Positions 11,330-24,700 of a stretch of DNA of 64,000 bases are shown here, piece after piece. The translations under genes were made by a program, and so were the position numbers. Under the pieces are notes generated by a model, which was given only the letters and a program-made list of their open reading frames with translations, was not told the DNA's origin and searched no databases. Every line of letters starts with the position of its first letter. The stretch's first letter is position 1. Source of the DNA: Steromphala cineraria (lineage: Eukaryota > Mollusca > Gastropoda > Trochida > Trochidae); the NCBI GenBank assembly GCA_916613615.1, contig OU744720.1, positions 73,063,338 through 73,127,337 of the forward strand. Reading direction: 5' to 3'.

Positions 11330-13630
11330 ATGAATATGTTTGAAATATAAATTTGTAAGTGCAAACGTCGAGAAGTAATGTAGAAATTAATGACATTATA
11401 ATGTGTTGTAAAATTGTTAACCTGACATTACAACATTAACATCTTTTCTTTTCTAAAACGATAATTTTACACAAAACATGTTTGATTCATAATATATTGC
11501 ATTTAATTGTAACATAGTGAATAAAACATTTAGATGTCTCAGTATAGTTTTGTTTCAGTTTTATAACATTCTTGCATCTTTATAATCTAGCAAAAAGAAA
11601 ATAAATTGATGTATTATCTTGTTAAAAGCGGAAGATTAAATTGATGTCTTCTTGTCTCTGCAGTGGCACATATGCGTTTAAAATTTTACATGCATGCTAT
11701 GTTTCATAATTCGTTTTTGTGAATGATCACTCAAAGGCAATATGTCTTCTCATAGCTTATCTAATCAACAAACAGAAATAACGAACTCATATTTTAATTG
11801 GACACTATTGGTATCCACTTTATTGACATGTTGATTGCATATAGACATGGTACGTAGCTCGGTAATCCCGGTACAAACACAGCGCTGAAGCCGCCCGCTG
11901 GAGCACTCAATACACAAATTACACGATCTATGGCTTTTGTTAAATGACCCCAAATTACAGAGATAATCATTTATATCTGGTTTACTGAAATAGAAATCAA
12001 AGTGCATGTTTCGGGAAGTACTATATTTAGTTCCAATCCACAATTTGTGCTCCGCTTTCTCCATTGAATGACCCAGTGGTCGATTTGTATGCATGCATAC
12101 AAACATTTTGAAGTGACTCAAATTGTCACTGATAAATTAAATTTTTCTTAGAAATATGAATCAATTGCTGATAGCATTACGCTTGGAAGGGAGACACATA
12201 TCCATTAATAAATGATTACAGTATTGGTGTATGTTAAGCTTTCTAGTACACTCTAGTTGTTGCATTCTCTAAGCGCAAAATTACTTAGGCTAAGATGTAA
12301 ACTAAACAAAAAGGAAAGGAAAATCCAAATTTCAATATAAAAGTATTTTTACGATTTTGATGGTGTACTTCGATATTGAAAAATGGGATCATCCGAGATA
12401 TTTTGGTCAGTTTACACTTCAACAGAATAATTACTAAACGATTAAATGCGGTGCTCTTAGGATGAATCTCTGAAACATCTTCTCTCTGAACAAAGCCAGT
12501 ACGTATGATTTAATTAATAATGCTAGTCATTAATATAGTCATTGGAAAAATGAATAAAACTGAAATAATAAAAATACACATGATATTTAATTATGTAGTC
12601 TGCAACCGTGCTTGGGCCTACTTCCGGAATTTCTTAAATGCAAAACTGGGAAGTTTATAGTTTAGTGATTGAATGAATTAATAAACAGTCCATTATCGAC
12701 AGTCGACCTCTATTGCTTTTTTTTTTATCTCCAATACAATCTAAAATAATAATTACCTCCAGTTTACGTATTGTTGTGTGACTCAATTTTTCCCGCCCAG
12801 TTTACATATACATATACATATCATAAATCAATATCAATAAAAACATATATCGTCGAATCAGAGTTATATTGATTAGTTCCGCGATTTACACGATACACTA
12901 AAAGATAAGTAAAGCTTGCATTGCAATCGTTCAGCTCTCTTGGTGTCAGATGAGTGTAACGTTGTGTCTGATTGGTTTTACATAAGAAATGACTCTTGAA
13001 GATATTGAATGATATCAATGATTCGTTATAAGTGTCAGATTTATCCCAATTGCTTAACGACAGGATAAGTGACACTGGTCAGGTTAGATTCTTAAAGCAG
13101 ATTATGGTATCGCGATTAGCTTTATACACAATCTGCAAACTTACAAAGAGCTCTTGCGAACTCAGCTGAAAGGGTTTTTTCATGTTTCGTTGGTCAGTTT
13201 TATTATGCTCTCATATAGAAATTTTAAAATAATCAAACAGAACAATTCATAATTCATAAAAATTCAACGTCTAATCCTCGAATTCTATGAATGTAATTCT
13301 GATGCATGGTGTGATTAATATCATGTACTTATGAATGGTAATAGACAAGCTTTCAACCTAAGTAAACTTCAGTAAATAGTCCCTGGTTGTAAATTAAAAT
13401 ATTTGATCTTTTCTCTCGCATCAAACATGAACAAATTCTGAAAAAGTGTTACGTCATGGCGCGGTAATGAGAGAAACAGATTTATTTGATTCCTTTAAGG
13501 GTCGTTTCGGTGTTACAAATCACATAACGTTTTCTGCTGGAACAAGTCTTCATCACTTTGTAATGACAATAATGTTTGAAACAATGATAGAATGAAATGA
13601 TGGATTATCTTTCCTAACAAACAGTCTAAG
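11330..13630. other. Long stretch without a supported gene
   Basis: This is AT-rich sequence. One minus-strand frame of 118 codons (12121-11765) includes a small Cys cluster but has no splice or homology support. A second of 84 codons at 12821-13075 has no coding character. Confidence 0.3.
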
Positions 13631-13636
13631 TAAACC

Positions 13637-13871
13637 TAGCCTTAATATTAGCCGTTTCACTCCGATATTGAGTCTAGAAAGGCCTAATAGAGGGTCGCGT
13701 CAGCCCAGGTGACGAATGTGACCAATCAGAACTGATCTTACCAAGCCACTATAGTCTGCCTTCACAGTATAACGTTGGAGGGTCATATGTCGCAGAAAGG
13801 TCGGCTGACGCGACCCTCTATTAGGCCTTTCTAGACTCAATATCGGAGTGAAACGGCTAATATTGAGGCTA
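13637..13871. repeat. Foldback element: 69-bp inverted repeat around a 97-bp centre
   Basis: The left arm 13637-13705 and right arm 13803-13871 are reverse complements over 69 bp with one mismatch (near 13643). The transcript would form a very stable hairpin. No target-site duplication is clear. Arms this similar imply a recent origin, either a foldback-type MITE or a local inverted duplication. Confidence 0.9.
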
Positions 13872-14261
13872 CCTAACAAACAACAGTGGGTTTCTAGCCA
13901 CAAGTTTTATTGCTGCTAAGAACGATTAAGGAATGGTCACTCATAACGTAATCTTATTTCTTCCTTAACAAAACTTCAACATTTGAGATTATTATATATT
14001 AATCTAACAAATATTGCAGGCATAGACACAAATGAAAGAGTAACATAGTATTCGTCTCCAATAAAGATACTCATCTTGATCAAACAAACCATCCGCTGCG
14101 TTTCTTATGGTGAACTCTGGTAGTTATGTTTTGCATCGATTACATTTTGTACGTCTCATTGGCTTTAAGTAAAAGTGAATGTCATTCGACACACTTCAAC
14201 ATTTCAGGTAACATTTCTTAGAATTATTTAGGTTTATACTCAATTGTCCAAGATGATACTA

Positions 14262-14792
14262 CAGCTGCGTACCTTATGTTTGTTCATCTACCTGAGTATT
14301 CTAGTGCAAATATCATGTAATTTGGAGTGTCCTTGAGACATCCTAGCATTGTGAAAACGAAATGGATAATGTCGAAATTTCACTACATTAGTTAAGATTC
14401 AGTTTGCGTAACATATTCGTTTGTCATTCCTAAGATTTAACCATAACAATTTTAGCAGGATATTGGAGTGACTAAGGGTCAACATTTACTCTACAAAATC
14501 CTTCATAAGTGATCAACAGCTTTAGATCTAAATTACATTTTTTCCTTTGCACCAAGGCAATATTATTGTGCTTATATAAATCTTTTAAGTTTATAGGTTT
14601 GAATCGAAATTGAAGAAAATCTGAATATCCTATATATGGCCTCATCTGTCTATTTAGCCATGCCAAATATCGGAATTCAGCACCAGTGACGAGCAATCCT
14701 GAAATATGATATAATGGTTATTTTATACATGAACAATTGGGGATCCTTTGTAAGTGCTTCTGGAGAAGTTAACCAGTAAAGGTACGCAGCTG
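14262..14792 (+). mobile_element. TA-flanked MITE, family 2, complete copy
   Basis: It begins TA-CAGCTGCGTACCTTA and ends with the inverted terminus GGTACGCAGCTG-TA. The inner parts are shared with 16288-16887 and 48916-49491, including a left segment reading AATATCATGTAATTTG and a centre with AACAATTTTAGCAGG. It is non-coding. TA dinucleotides at both ends fit a Tc1/mariner-type mobilisation, which is inference. Confidence 0.75.
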
Positions 14793-14825
14793 TACACTAT
14801 AATAAATGTATAATAAATAACCCAA

Positions 14826-14831
14826 TTTATT
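14826..14831 (-). terminator. Possible poly(A) signal of the minus-strand 302-aa gene
   Basis: TTTATT here reads AATAAA on the minus strand, about 495 bp past the stop at 15325. There is no nearer canonical signal. Weak support. Confidence 0.25.
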
Positions 14832-15019
14832 ACAAGTACACAACGGAATGAATTGAAATTTACGATGAAAATGATTCAAATGCGTCAATCAGCATATACA
14901 TACGTGCTGATCAGGCATCGCGTTTAAAGTAACCTTGTTAGCTCTAGTACCCTTCTGAAAGAAGGCGAAAACGTAGCATGCATATGGCGTAAGCAAACAA
15001 GGTCGATGCAATTAGGCAG

Positions 15020-15100
15020 TGCACTGCGCATGCGCCATATTAAAAAGGGTGTTTTCCGTACTGTAGAAATGAACATGGATAATCACAAAATTTCGGCAGG
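15020..15100 (+). promoter_or_regulatory. NRF1-like palindrome and possible plus-strand start region
   Basis: TGCGCATGCGCC at 15025-15036 matches the NRF1 consensus palindrome, which is typical of TATA-less animal promoters. Just downstream an ATG frame (about 15069) runs to a possible donor GGCAG|GTAGCA near 15101. No following plus-strand exon was found, so transcription from here is only a suggestion. Confidence 0.3.
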
Positions 15101-15324
15101 TAGCACACAACGCCATCACAGTGTTTCAGATAGTTCAACAACACTGAAACTTGAAAATACCCCCACATTAAATCCATGGCAACCCATTTCCGAGAAATCT
15201 GCCATTCTGCACATTGTAACAAGGCTGTTATTTGAAATTATTCCGTAAGCCACATGACATAACAGCAGTTACCAAAACCCCCGGTAGTAAAGCACCAATG
15301 GCATTACTGCAACTGTTGATGACG

Positions 15325-15766
15325 TCATTCCCACGTAATGGGGTTTCTGAATTTAGGAGGAGGGGCACTTCTACAGCGTCTGCCAGGCCATGTCTGTGAC
15401 TTTGTTTTACGATTCCGTTCATTCAGGGAGAGTTTTTGAATGGTAACGGACTCGGATACCCAGTCCGGGTGTATCACAAAATAGTCCCTCCTTGGATTGG
15501 TAGCGTTAAACAAACCGCCGTCGTACTCGTACCCTGGACCCTTCTTGTCATCCATCTTGACCGGGGAGGTTGTCTGCGATTGGCTGCGTCTCGGGATGTA
15601 GTTGGAGGGTTGCTGCAGGAAGCTGGCATTGGGGAAACTCTGTGTGTACCAGGAGTGGGTCGTCTTGTTCCGTCGCTGGTAGTTAGTCGACTTCCTCGCC
15701 ACGGCGCCGTCCATTGCTCCGGATCCGAGAGTTATCGTCCGCACGTTCAGAACCTTCCGCGGGGCG
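15325..15766 (-). CDS. Exon 4 (terminal) of the 302-aa gene
   Basis: This is the most clearly coding exon of the gene: 146 codons after one base that completes a Ser codon, GC-richer than its surroundings. It contains RRDYFVIHPDW and a basic, Pro-rich C-terminus before TGA at 15325-15327. It can be joined in phase to the exon ending at 19940 or to the exon ending at 18560. Confidence 0.8.
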
Positions 15767-18700
15767 CTGCAACATGAAAACACTCGTCAGTTAAAAGCCT
15801 GAGCTGTAGTTTGGTCTGAAATATCGTTTGCTAGTATGTTGAATTCGGTTACTGGCGATTTCGTCGACCCTTATTATCCCTCCGTCCACTAAGCTGTATA
15901 TAGATGGAATTAGGTCCTATGATTGGCTGCAGGATGTAATGATAATGTCTATAGGGAAAATCTAACTACTGTAGTTACCTGGTCATAAATGAAAATTACC
16001 ACTAACTCCTCATTGATCATTTGATGAGAGAATTCTAAATACGGGAACTTCCAAAAGATTATGTTTAACTAAATATTGCATTCAACACTGCCAAATCAGC
16101 TATATTCTTCATCATCAAATTGCTTTAAATGCATAATGAACGAACCTGATATTGAACATCCCTTCACATCCCTGGACAAACCACTTGTACTGTTCTTATG
16201 ATCTCGGACACAATGTGCTGCACTACACCAATGATCGATTGAGAGCATGAACACAAGCATTGATCCATTCACGTCTCTATCATCAACAAGCATACAGCTG
16301 CGTACCTCAAGTTTGTTCACTTACCTGCGAATTCTAGTGCAAATGTCATGTAGTTTGAAATGTCTTTGAGGCAACCTAGCTTTGCGAAATCGAAACGAAT
16401 TATGTTTTTTTTCACTACATAAATTAAGATTAATTTTACATTAAACATATCCGTCTGCCATGTGTTACATAAATTCGTACCAATTTTGTCAGGTCATTCA
16501 AGTGACCACGGAACAAAACTTGTAAAACACCATTTTTTATTCTTCTATACAAAATCCTTCATAAGTAAGCAACAGCTTTTAGTCTAAGTCATATTTGTTC
16601 CTTGTACATTAGGTCAAGGAGTCTATATGAAGTATTTTAATCGAAAGTTACGAAAATCGGAATTTCGAAAATATGACCCCATCTGTCTATTTAACCATGC
16701 CAAATTCTCAACCACGCACCAAACGAACCTTAAATAAGATTTAAGAATAATTATTTTACACACGAATAATTGGTGATCTTTTGTCAGTGCTGCTGAAGGT
16801 ATTTGATTGAGTTCCAAACGAAACTCAAATTCCATGATATTTGCACGCTACACTAGCAAGTGAACAAACTTATGGTACACAGCTGTACATACGACCATGG
16901 TAACACGTGGTTGTGGCAGGGGTCTGAGTTATGTCAACGCCTTTCTGTTGGGTATTTGGTATATAACTTGTTGGTTCACATAAGCTGGTTGCCATCAAAA
17001 TAGCATGGACTATGTCAGGACTACGCTCATCTATCTATCCCTTCTCTTACTCTTCTGCTAGACAACACTCAATCAACTATGAGCTCATCCTCACATGCAG
17101 GAAGTCGTTATATTGATGCCAATCCAACATAAAGAGTACATTAGCAACTTTCTTCCTTGAAATTTTTTTACCATTGCTTCAAACTGAAAATAACTTTACG
17201 ATCTATCGTAATACTGATCTGGCAGTAATATTCAGAATAAGCATTGAAATGAAACGTTTGTGCATTAAATCAAGTTTAATCTGACATCACACTACATCTG
17301 GAGAGGATTTGGTCGATAATCACCACTCATCTGGTATTGACGTGTTCAAAGAAAGGAGAATTAAGCCATGTTGGCAGAGAATAGTCAGAAACTAGCCAAC
17401 TAACACGCTTTAGTGCCATGAATACAGACAGAAGATGGAATAACTGCACACAACACACAGGGAGGATGTTATCGATCTTCTACAGCCTGCCTGGTACCGT
17501 CCAAAACATAGACTGGATCTGATTGGAATGAGGCCTGTCTGTGTACTGCTTGTGCTTGAAGTGGCCTGGTTTTTGTCATTTATCTTCCAGGATCAATGGA
17601 TGGCCTAACTGTTATCAGATTATGTTTTCTCAAGATCTCAGACATTTCATGTTAATCAATGACTGCTTATTAAGTTTGGCACATTTTACCCTTGCCAGCG
17701 TTTAGTGATCAATTATTTTCAACGTCCTTTCATGAAAGTTCTCACTTAATATTGGCGTTAGATCAATTTCAAGCTTCCGATGTATTTACTGCTATCGATA
17801 GAGGCCGGATCTATTTTCACTGTGCAATGTCCTTCTTATATCAATACAACTCAAATAATGCTTTAGAAATGAGAGGAGGATTTTTTAGATTGAAAACTTC
17901 AGGCAACGTTTTGTTTGAAGTTTTGTGTTCATATTTTATATAAATTAGAACGGATTTTGTTTCTAACGATACGTGGAATACAGGCCATAGAAATAGAATG
18001 TTTGATATTACTTAATGAATAAAACAGATAGACAACCACTTCAGATAATAGAATGTAAATGCAGCCTCAAGATACATAACATGAATACATGAATAACATG
18101 TGTGACTATAGAAGTTCAAATCACTTCATTCTATGTCAATAGTAATCCAAAAATGCAAAAATATTTTGCCATAACTTGTGAAGTTCGAGTATGAGCTTAT
18201 TTGTACTGAAGCCAGGTATCACGTTTACTATATGTATGAGGTACTAAATATTCAAAATCGAAATTTTTCTTTTATTTGTTGTACATTATTTCCAAAGCAT
18301 ATGTTCGAGAAACTATCGCAGGCCGTGTAAAATTGTCCGGTTTTCGATCAATAATCACATTTTAGTATATGTTTACTATTACAGTACTAAACCAATTAGC
18401 ATTTAAATATCAAGCAATAGTAATGTCCTTTCGACAAGAAACACCATTACATAGTTCCATATACGTGACATCAGAAACATACGCAATGTCAATATCTATT
18501 CAACCTTAACCTTTACCACCAAACAGTATATAAAAAGTTCATTTCATACATAAACCTACCTGCTGTATCGTGATCGATATTCAGTCATCCCGTCAGAAGA
18601 TAGAGACAAGGAACTATAACTCTTCTTCATCTTGATAGTTCAAGATTAAAAACAAAACTTTGCCAGTATTGTAACAAGGCTCTATGCTGTGCAAGATTCC

Positions 18701-21700
18701 GCCATGCTGTTATTTCTAACACCAGGATGTTTGGGACAATTAGCGTGCAACCTTTCACACATGACATTCGGAGACGGACAAGCATGCTCAGCTTATTACA
18801 TTGCCTGTGTGCAATGAGGGTTGAATTTGCAAGCACAGGATGCAGACCTATTTTCATCCACCTCAGGGTTACCGTAACTGTGAAGATTTAAATATGAATT
18901 CGAAAGCAATACTTAAATGTCAGTCATTGTACAAAACCTAATTGAACATTTTTATCGATTTGAAACTGCATTGCTTTGAATACCTTATTTCTGAAATTGA
19001 TTGAAAAAAAAAGATTTTAAGAACAGTGCCTTCTATATATATGTTTGGAAATGTTAAATGTTTAAAATTGTCTGGATGTATGATGCAAACTATTTTGTCA
19101 CTGATATAATTAAATACATTGTTAATAGTTTGAAGTTGTTTTCAATGAACCTAAACGAGTACTGTCAATTAATTATTCTCATTATATAAAATAAATAAAT
19201 TCTATATGATAGTGGAGGTAACTCAAAGTTCCATATGAATGAATTTGAACGCATTTCTTGACATGCAATTAATACATAATACTATTTTACTACATATTCT
19301 AATCATGACGTGATCTGATATGATAAGGAAACTCTGACAGGTCAATAAAAGAAATGAATAAGTTTATAAATATGTTTAAAACGACATAACATTCCCCCGT
19401 CTACGGCCACATTCTACGTATAAACCACTAGATCTTTCACTTAACACGCCTTTTCAATAATATATACAGAAAAAGCATTTATGTTATGTTCAACATTGTA
19501 AACTACAAGACTATCAGAAAACTATATCCCTGTTTAACTTCCTGAGAGACGAGATATCGATCTGGTAAGATGGAAAGTAATACTCTTGATCATGACTAAC
19601 TTCAAGTTAATAATTCAACAGTTATACAACGATACGTCGTCTGTAAACATACACCACCGATAGGCAGAAAGGTTATTGGCACAGCCTTATCCACCACATC
19701 AATACTAAGAATTCTTTCTGAATAACCATCACACAAATAGCCCAATTACTGATAAACACAGCACAATCAGTACTGTAATAACGATTGCGTGAGGGTTCAG
19801 TGAACCAGAATAATACCATACACATCAGTACTACGTCTGTCTACAAGAGCTTGCAGCATGTACTCGCTTACTACTACAGTACGCCATGGCGGCAGATCGA
19901 TATATGTAGTGTGCAGGTCAATCGTGTGTCAATCGCTACCTGTCTGGTTCAGCCATGTTTGCATGTCTGATCTCCTTAATGGCGTCAAACTTGGAGGGCA
20001 GGGCTGACCAGGGGCGGGGACGGCCACCTGCTGGATGCTTCCCGGGGCGGGGAGTCTGGGACAGGAGGAGTCGCTTCCTGTAGGATGACCTCAGCACTCT
20101 CTGCCTCGCGTCTGCCCTCTCCTTATCACAGTGCTTCTTGTAGGCATTGAGCGCCTTGTCCATGATGTAGTCGTACTCATTGTCCACGTCTGCAACAAGG
20201 ACATACTGTATGGTGGTTACGTACCTTAGAAATATGATAACTGCTGGTAATAGCTATCAGATCATCATCTCCGTGTCGTCTGCCGCATTTCAGTAGGCCG
20301 CCATTTTGTGCTGGGATTCATGGAATAGAAATCGATAACCCTAATGATAGTGGCGGGATCGATTGTCATAATTAATTCGCACGTGACGTACCGCGGTTTC
20401 CCGTTCCTGCGAGAAGTGAGCGAGAGTAAATCGATAGGGTTTGATTGAACAGTGAACGTAGTCCCAGATGGCGTAATAACCCGGTTGTGATGTGCTGGGA
20501 CTTTATGTAAATAATCCTTGATATGCTAATACCAAGTAAACTACTAACAGAAACTAGGTCAGACGAAGTTACCGCACTGAAGAATGGTCTTGCCTTTTGA
20601 CGCTTACGATGGTTGTGATCTTTAGATGTGCGCTGTAACAAAGTTCACTCAAAGAGCTCACATTCACATTGTGTTTCATGACACATTAGCGTGATTTCCC
20701 AAAGGTATGAAAGCAAAATACATTTTACAGTTCGTTTTGCGAAGAATCCCTTTGGGCGATAGAAAACGGGAGACATTTGGAGAGTTATGGTCAAAGCTTG
20801 AAATAACAAGCAAACGCGAAAATATATAGGACAAGTCATAATTGTTCCTAATGATGCGCAAGTATCCCGAAATCTTTCAGCTACGGATGTATTCAATTTC
20901 AAGTGCAAATGTCACGTAATTTGGATTTTTGGGCGACAATTGCATTTCTTTAACTGTACTGACACTTTATCATCCTGCCTATGTCTGCAATAACCATGCA
21001 CACAGCTATCAAATAGTTGTTAATTTGCCACGATGATGTTAAGACAATTATATTATGCATTAAAAAGGAGAGTACACGTGGACCTACTTTCGTGATGCAG
21101 CTGAACATTTGGACAATCGACAATCAAATTCAAATATATGATTAAATTTATATGCTCATTGATAAATGTTTTGAAAATGTTTTCATTAGAAAACACACAC
21201 CTGATAATATGTTAATAAGCCCAGTCGGATATCGAATTGTTAGCGTATGGTAGGCCTACACTTTACAGAGTAAGGTTTTCAAATACATTATAGATCATTG
21301 GTCGAATGTATACCAGCTCTACAAACTATGATTCTTTATCAACCCCGATACATACTTTTATTTATTGTTAAACGATATCCAGTACATTATTGGAAAACTA
21401 TCAAGAAATAAAGTCAACAACCAGCACGGCTTATCTCAAGCTTACTCGGTTCCTACTGAAGACCGACTTCTGATATTTTAGGTGCGCTGCTTCAGATAAA
21501 TTGTTCTTTCTAAAACCGGTCGACACGGAAGTAATCGAGTTCATCGCAACGAACGCCTATGTACGTTCTGTAACCTCATGGAAGTGGATGATAAATTCCA
21601 TTTTACTCTTATTTGCCCAAAATACGCAGAATAACGCAAAATATATCTTAAAAAGTATTATATCACCAAACCATCATATTACAAATTAATATCATTAATG

Positions 21701-24700
21701 CAGACTTGAATTGTAAAAAAAATGATAATGTTAGCAAAATATTGTTATGAAGCATTTTAAGCCCGTTGCAACTAATTCTCTTCCAGTGCATCCTCGCCAA
21801 CTTGTTTGTATTGAATAACAACGTTATGTAAGTGGCCAGATGCCAAATTGGTCTGTGGTGATAAAAGTATCTGTCTGTCTGTCTATAATGATTCATCGAA
21901 GAGTTATGGGATGTCTTAGGTTATACAAATAATGCCCTTATGAATTTTCCATGTTAAAGGAGCGTTATTAACGCTTTTACGCATGTTATGCTTTTTGATC
22001 ATAAGACAATACAATATAGGAAGGATGGTTATATGAAAGAACCCTCGGTGATGGATATTCGGACATGCTAGATGTATTAACAGGAGTACGGATACAACTT
22101 GAACATACAGTTTCCAGTGGGTACGACTTCTGGAGTATTTAAAATGGGCAAGACGATACATGCCCTAGATTAGATATGCCTGGATTCACACAGTACCTAT
22201 GCAATTAATCTTTAACACTTTTTCAACTGTATGTTTAAAAAAATTCAAATATTGTTACTATATTCTCTCAAAACTATATACAATTATTATTATACAAGGA
22301 TAACACGGAAGAAACTTTAAAGAATTATGAAAAAGATGTGTATATTGTATATCCAAAATAAGGCTTCAGAAAGTCCTATTATAGTTGTACCTTCACTGTA
22401 CATTTAATACGGCTAAGAAACTCCTCAGTATTTATCCTGAGTTAACCCTTTCCAAGTTCAATATACACCATACACGTCTATTCACTTACCCTCTTCCGTC
22501 AACAAGGACATAACGGCAAAATCATTATTCACTGGTCACTAGATATCCATCGAAAATAGTAATTTCCTCACAAACAACACAATACGGTATGTCCTCTCCA
22601 GCACTTTACGGACAATTGAGCAGTGTTTATGAGAGCTCGTTCTCTTTCCTCACCACGTTAACTTCTTTACATTATTTATTGCCTATTCTGCGTTTTACGC
22701 GTAGACGCTTATTTTGGTCAGTCACTAAGAGATTCATTAAAGCAGAGATTTCCAAATGTGGGTTTGGTTTACCACTAATCGATGGATCAATTGATGTATC
22801 GAGTAGGCTGTTAAAGAAAGGTGATTGTTTGCCTATCGGGGAAGTGATATTTCCGTCGCGTTGTTTTCTTTAAGCCTTTTAACAATGATAAATGAGCAAG
22901 TACAAAAATATCACAAATTATGCTTTGTATTGAACTGTGATTATATAAAAACGATGATAAATGTGTATTGACACAGTTAAAGTGTCCAAAATCCTTGGTG
23001 TAATTCGTCTTCACAAGACTTGTGTTTTTTATGCGGTCTTTTTTTTTATCGGATCGTTAATCTATTATTATGTTTTTTGGTACATAAAATCGAAATAGGA
23101 ATGTTCAACGACAGGAAACGATCGATTTCGTTCATTAAATAAGGCTATATTGACGCTTGATTTTTTTGTGGCGTACACATGTAGTATTGACAGAACATGC
23201 ATTTAATATGGTGATAGAGTACACTCATAAATTCATTTGATGTTAGACTTTCAAAAAGGCTTATGAGATGATGTCATATTTTGGTATAGATTAATAATCG
23301 ATGAAAGCCAAAAACCTTCTGTAAGTGTTTCTTTTAAATGATTTGAATTAAAAATATTATGTTTGGGTTTATCATGAAGTTAGGTGTTTAACTTCACAAT
23401 ACTTGACAAAAAATAGAAGACGACATTTTTGATAAAGCAATGGTTTATGAGATTATTAATCATGAAACAATACCTTCACACCTATACGTTACATTAACTT
23501 CCTTCAAACACATTCATTGAACCGTGTCTCATTCGAAAAACTTATGATGGGTAATATAACAAACAAAAGTAAATCAATTACCAAACGCCTTATAGATAGG
23601 ATACGTCGTATATATGAATGTAAGTATAGACATTTTGTCATTCAGGTCTTCGTGTAGTGTTTGTTTGAACCAACACACCGCACTCCTTAAATAAATAACT
23701 TTCTATGCTCCTTGTAGAAGATAACTGTTATATGATTCTTTTAGTTTTGAAATACAATCAGAAATGACATTTATATTATAAAACGACTTCTGTGGTGTAA
23801 AACTTAAAGATTTTTTAAAAATGTAAATGGTTGCTCTGTCCTCTGTTGCCTTACAATACGAAACGTTATTTTTCACATATTTATTCACAACAAATTAATA
23901 GTTATAATGGAAAATGTTTCTTTATATAGTAATGGAGAAAAACAATTACCGTAGTTGGTTGCGACTGGGATCCGAATTGACATCGTCTGTGGCGGGGGCG
24001 CCTGCAAAAATATATAGAAAATGTATTAAAAAATTGATGACGAATTTTTATCGGTTTAACAGAACCTATTATTCTGATCTTATACGCAATATCGTCAATA
24101 AAAAACTTAACTTAAAGATAATGCCTATTAACTTGAGCTGCTCCTAGTATTGTTATGAAGACATGAACTAATAAATTAAACTATCAGATGATAAAACTAT
24201 ACATGGAATGGTAAGCTTGAAACCGTTCGAATTGAACAAAGCAAAAGTATGTAATAGATTGCGAGCACATTTCAACATCGGTAAGGCAAAGGTTTTTTGT
24301 AAGACAGATGTATGTACTTGGGATCAATCGACGTATCCGTTCTTATCCATACACAAATAAAGTACGGGTATTGGAGTGCGACTTTTCAGTCCATGTATTA
24401 AGCCCATGATGACAAAAGGACAATATACAGCTTTATCATCGATGTTTGTATTTCATCTGTTTTACTTAACTCAATATTGTTTTCTTAACCAACAATTTAA
24501 AGCTTTTTGATACCTTAATATTGAAAACTTGACAACCCTAAGGTGTAATCATCTGAATTATGCGAAAGATGAAACACCATTTTAGACAGCCTGTAAAAGT
24601 CATTTTTTGAAAAACACTTCTACAATGAATAATATCTATAAGTGTATGATTGTAATGTTAGCGAATGTTTAAATGAGCCCAAAATATCAAAGACATGATT

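Noticed and set aside
11765..12121. 118-codon minus-strand frame with a small Cys cluster
   Set aside because: The Cys spacing fits no zinc or disulfide motif I know, and no splice sites or homologous copy support it.
15436..15777. 113-codon plus-strand frame
   Set aside because: It is the antisense shadow of the last exon of the 302-aa gene.
17470..17620. Possible signal-peptide frame MRPVCVLLVLEVAW
   Set aside because: It stops after 22 codons and no donor precedes the stop.
17692..17943. 83-codon plus-strand frame
   Set aside because: It has no ATG start, noise-like composition, and lies in an intron of the opposite-strand gene.
20224..20310. Exon between the YY1-like site and the GTACGT donor as a direct upstream exon of exon 3
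   Set aside because: The intron to the acceptor at 20190 would be only about 33 bp, too short for normal splicing.
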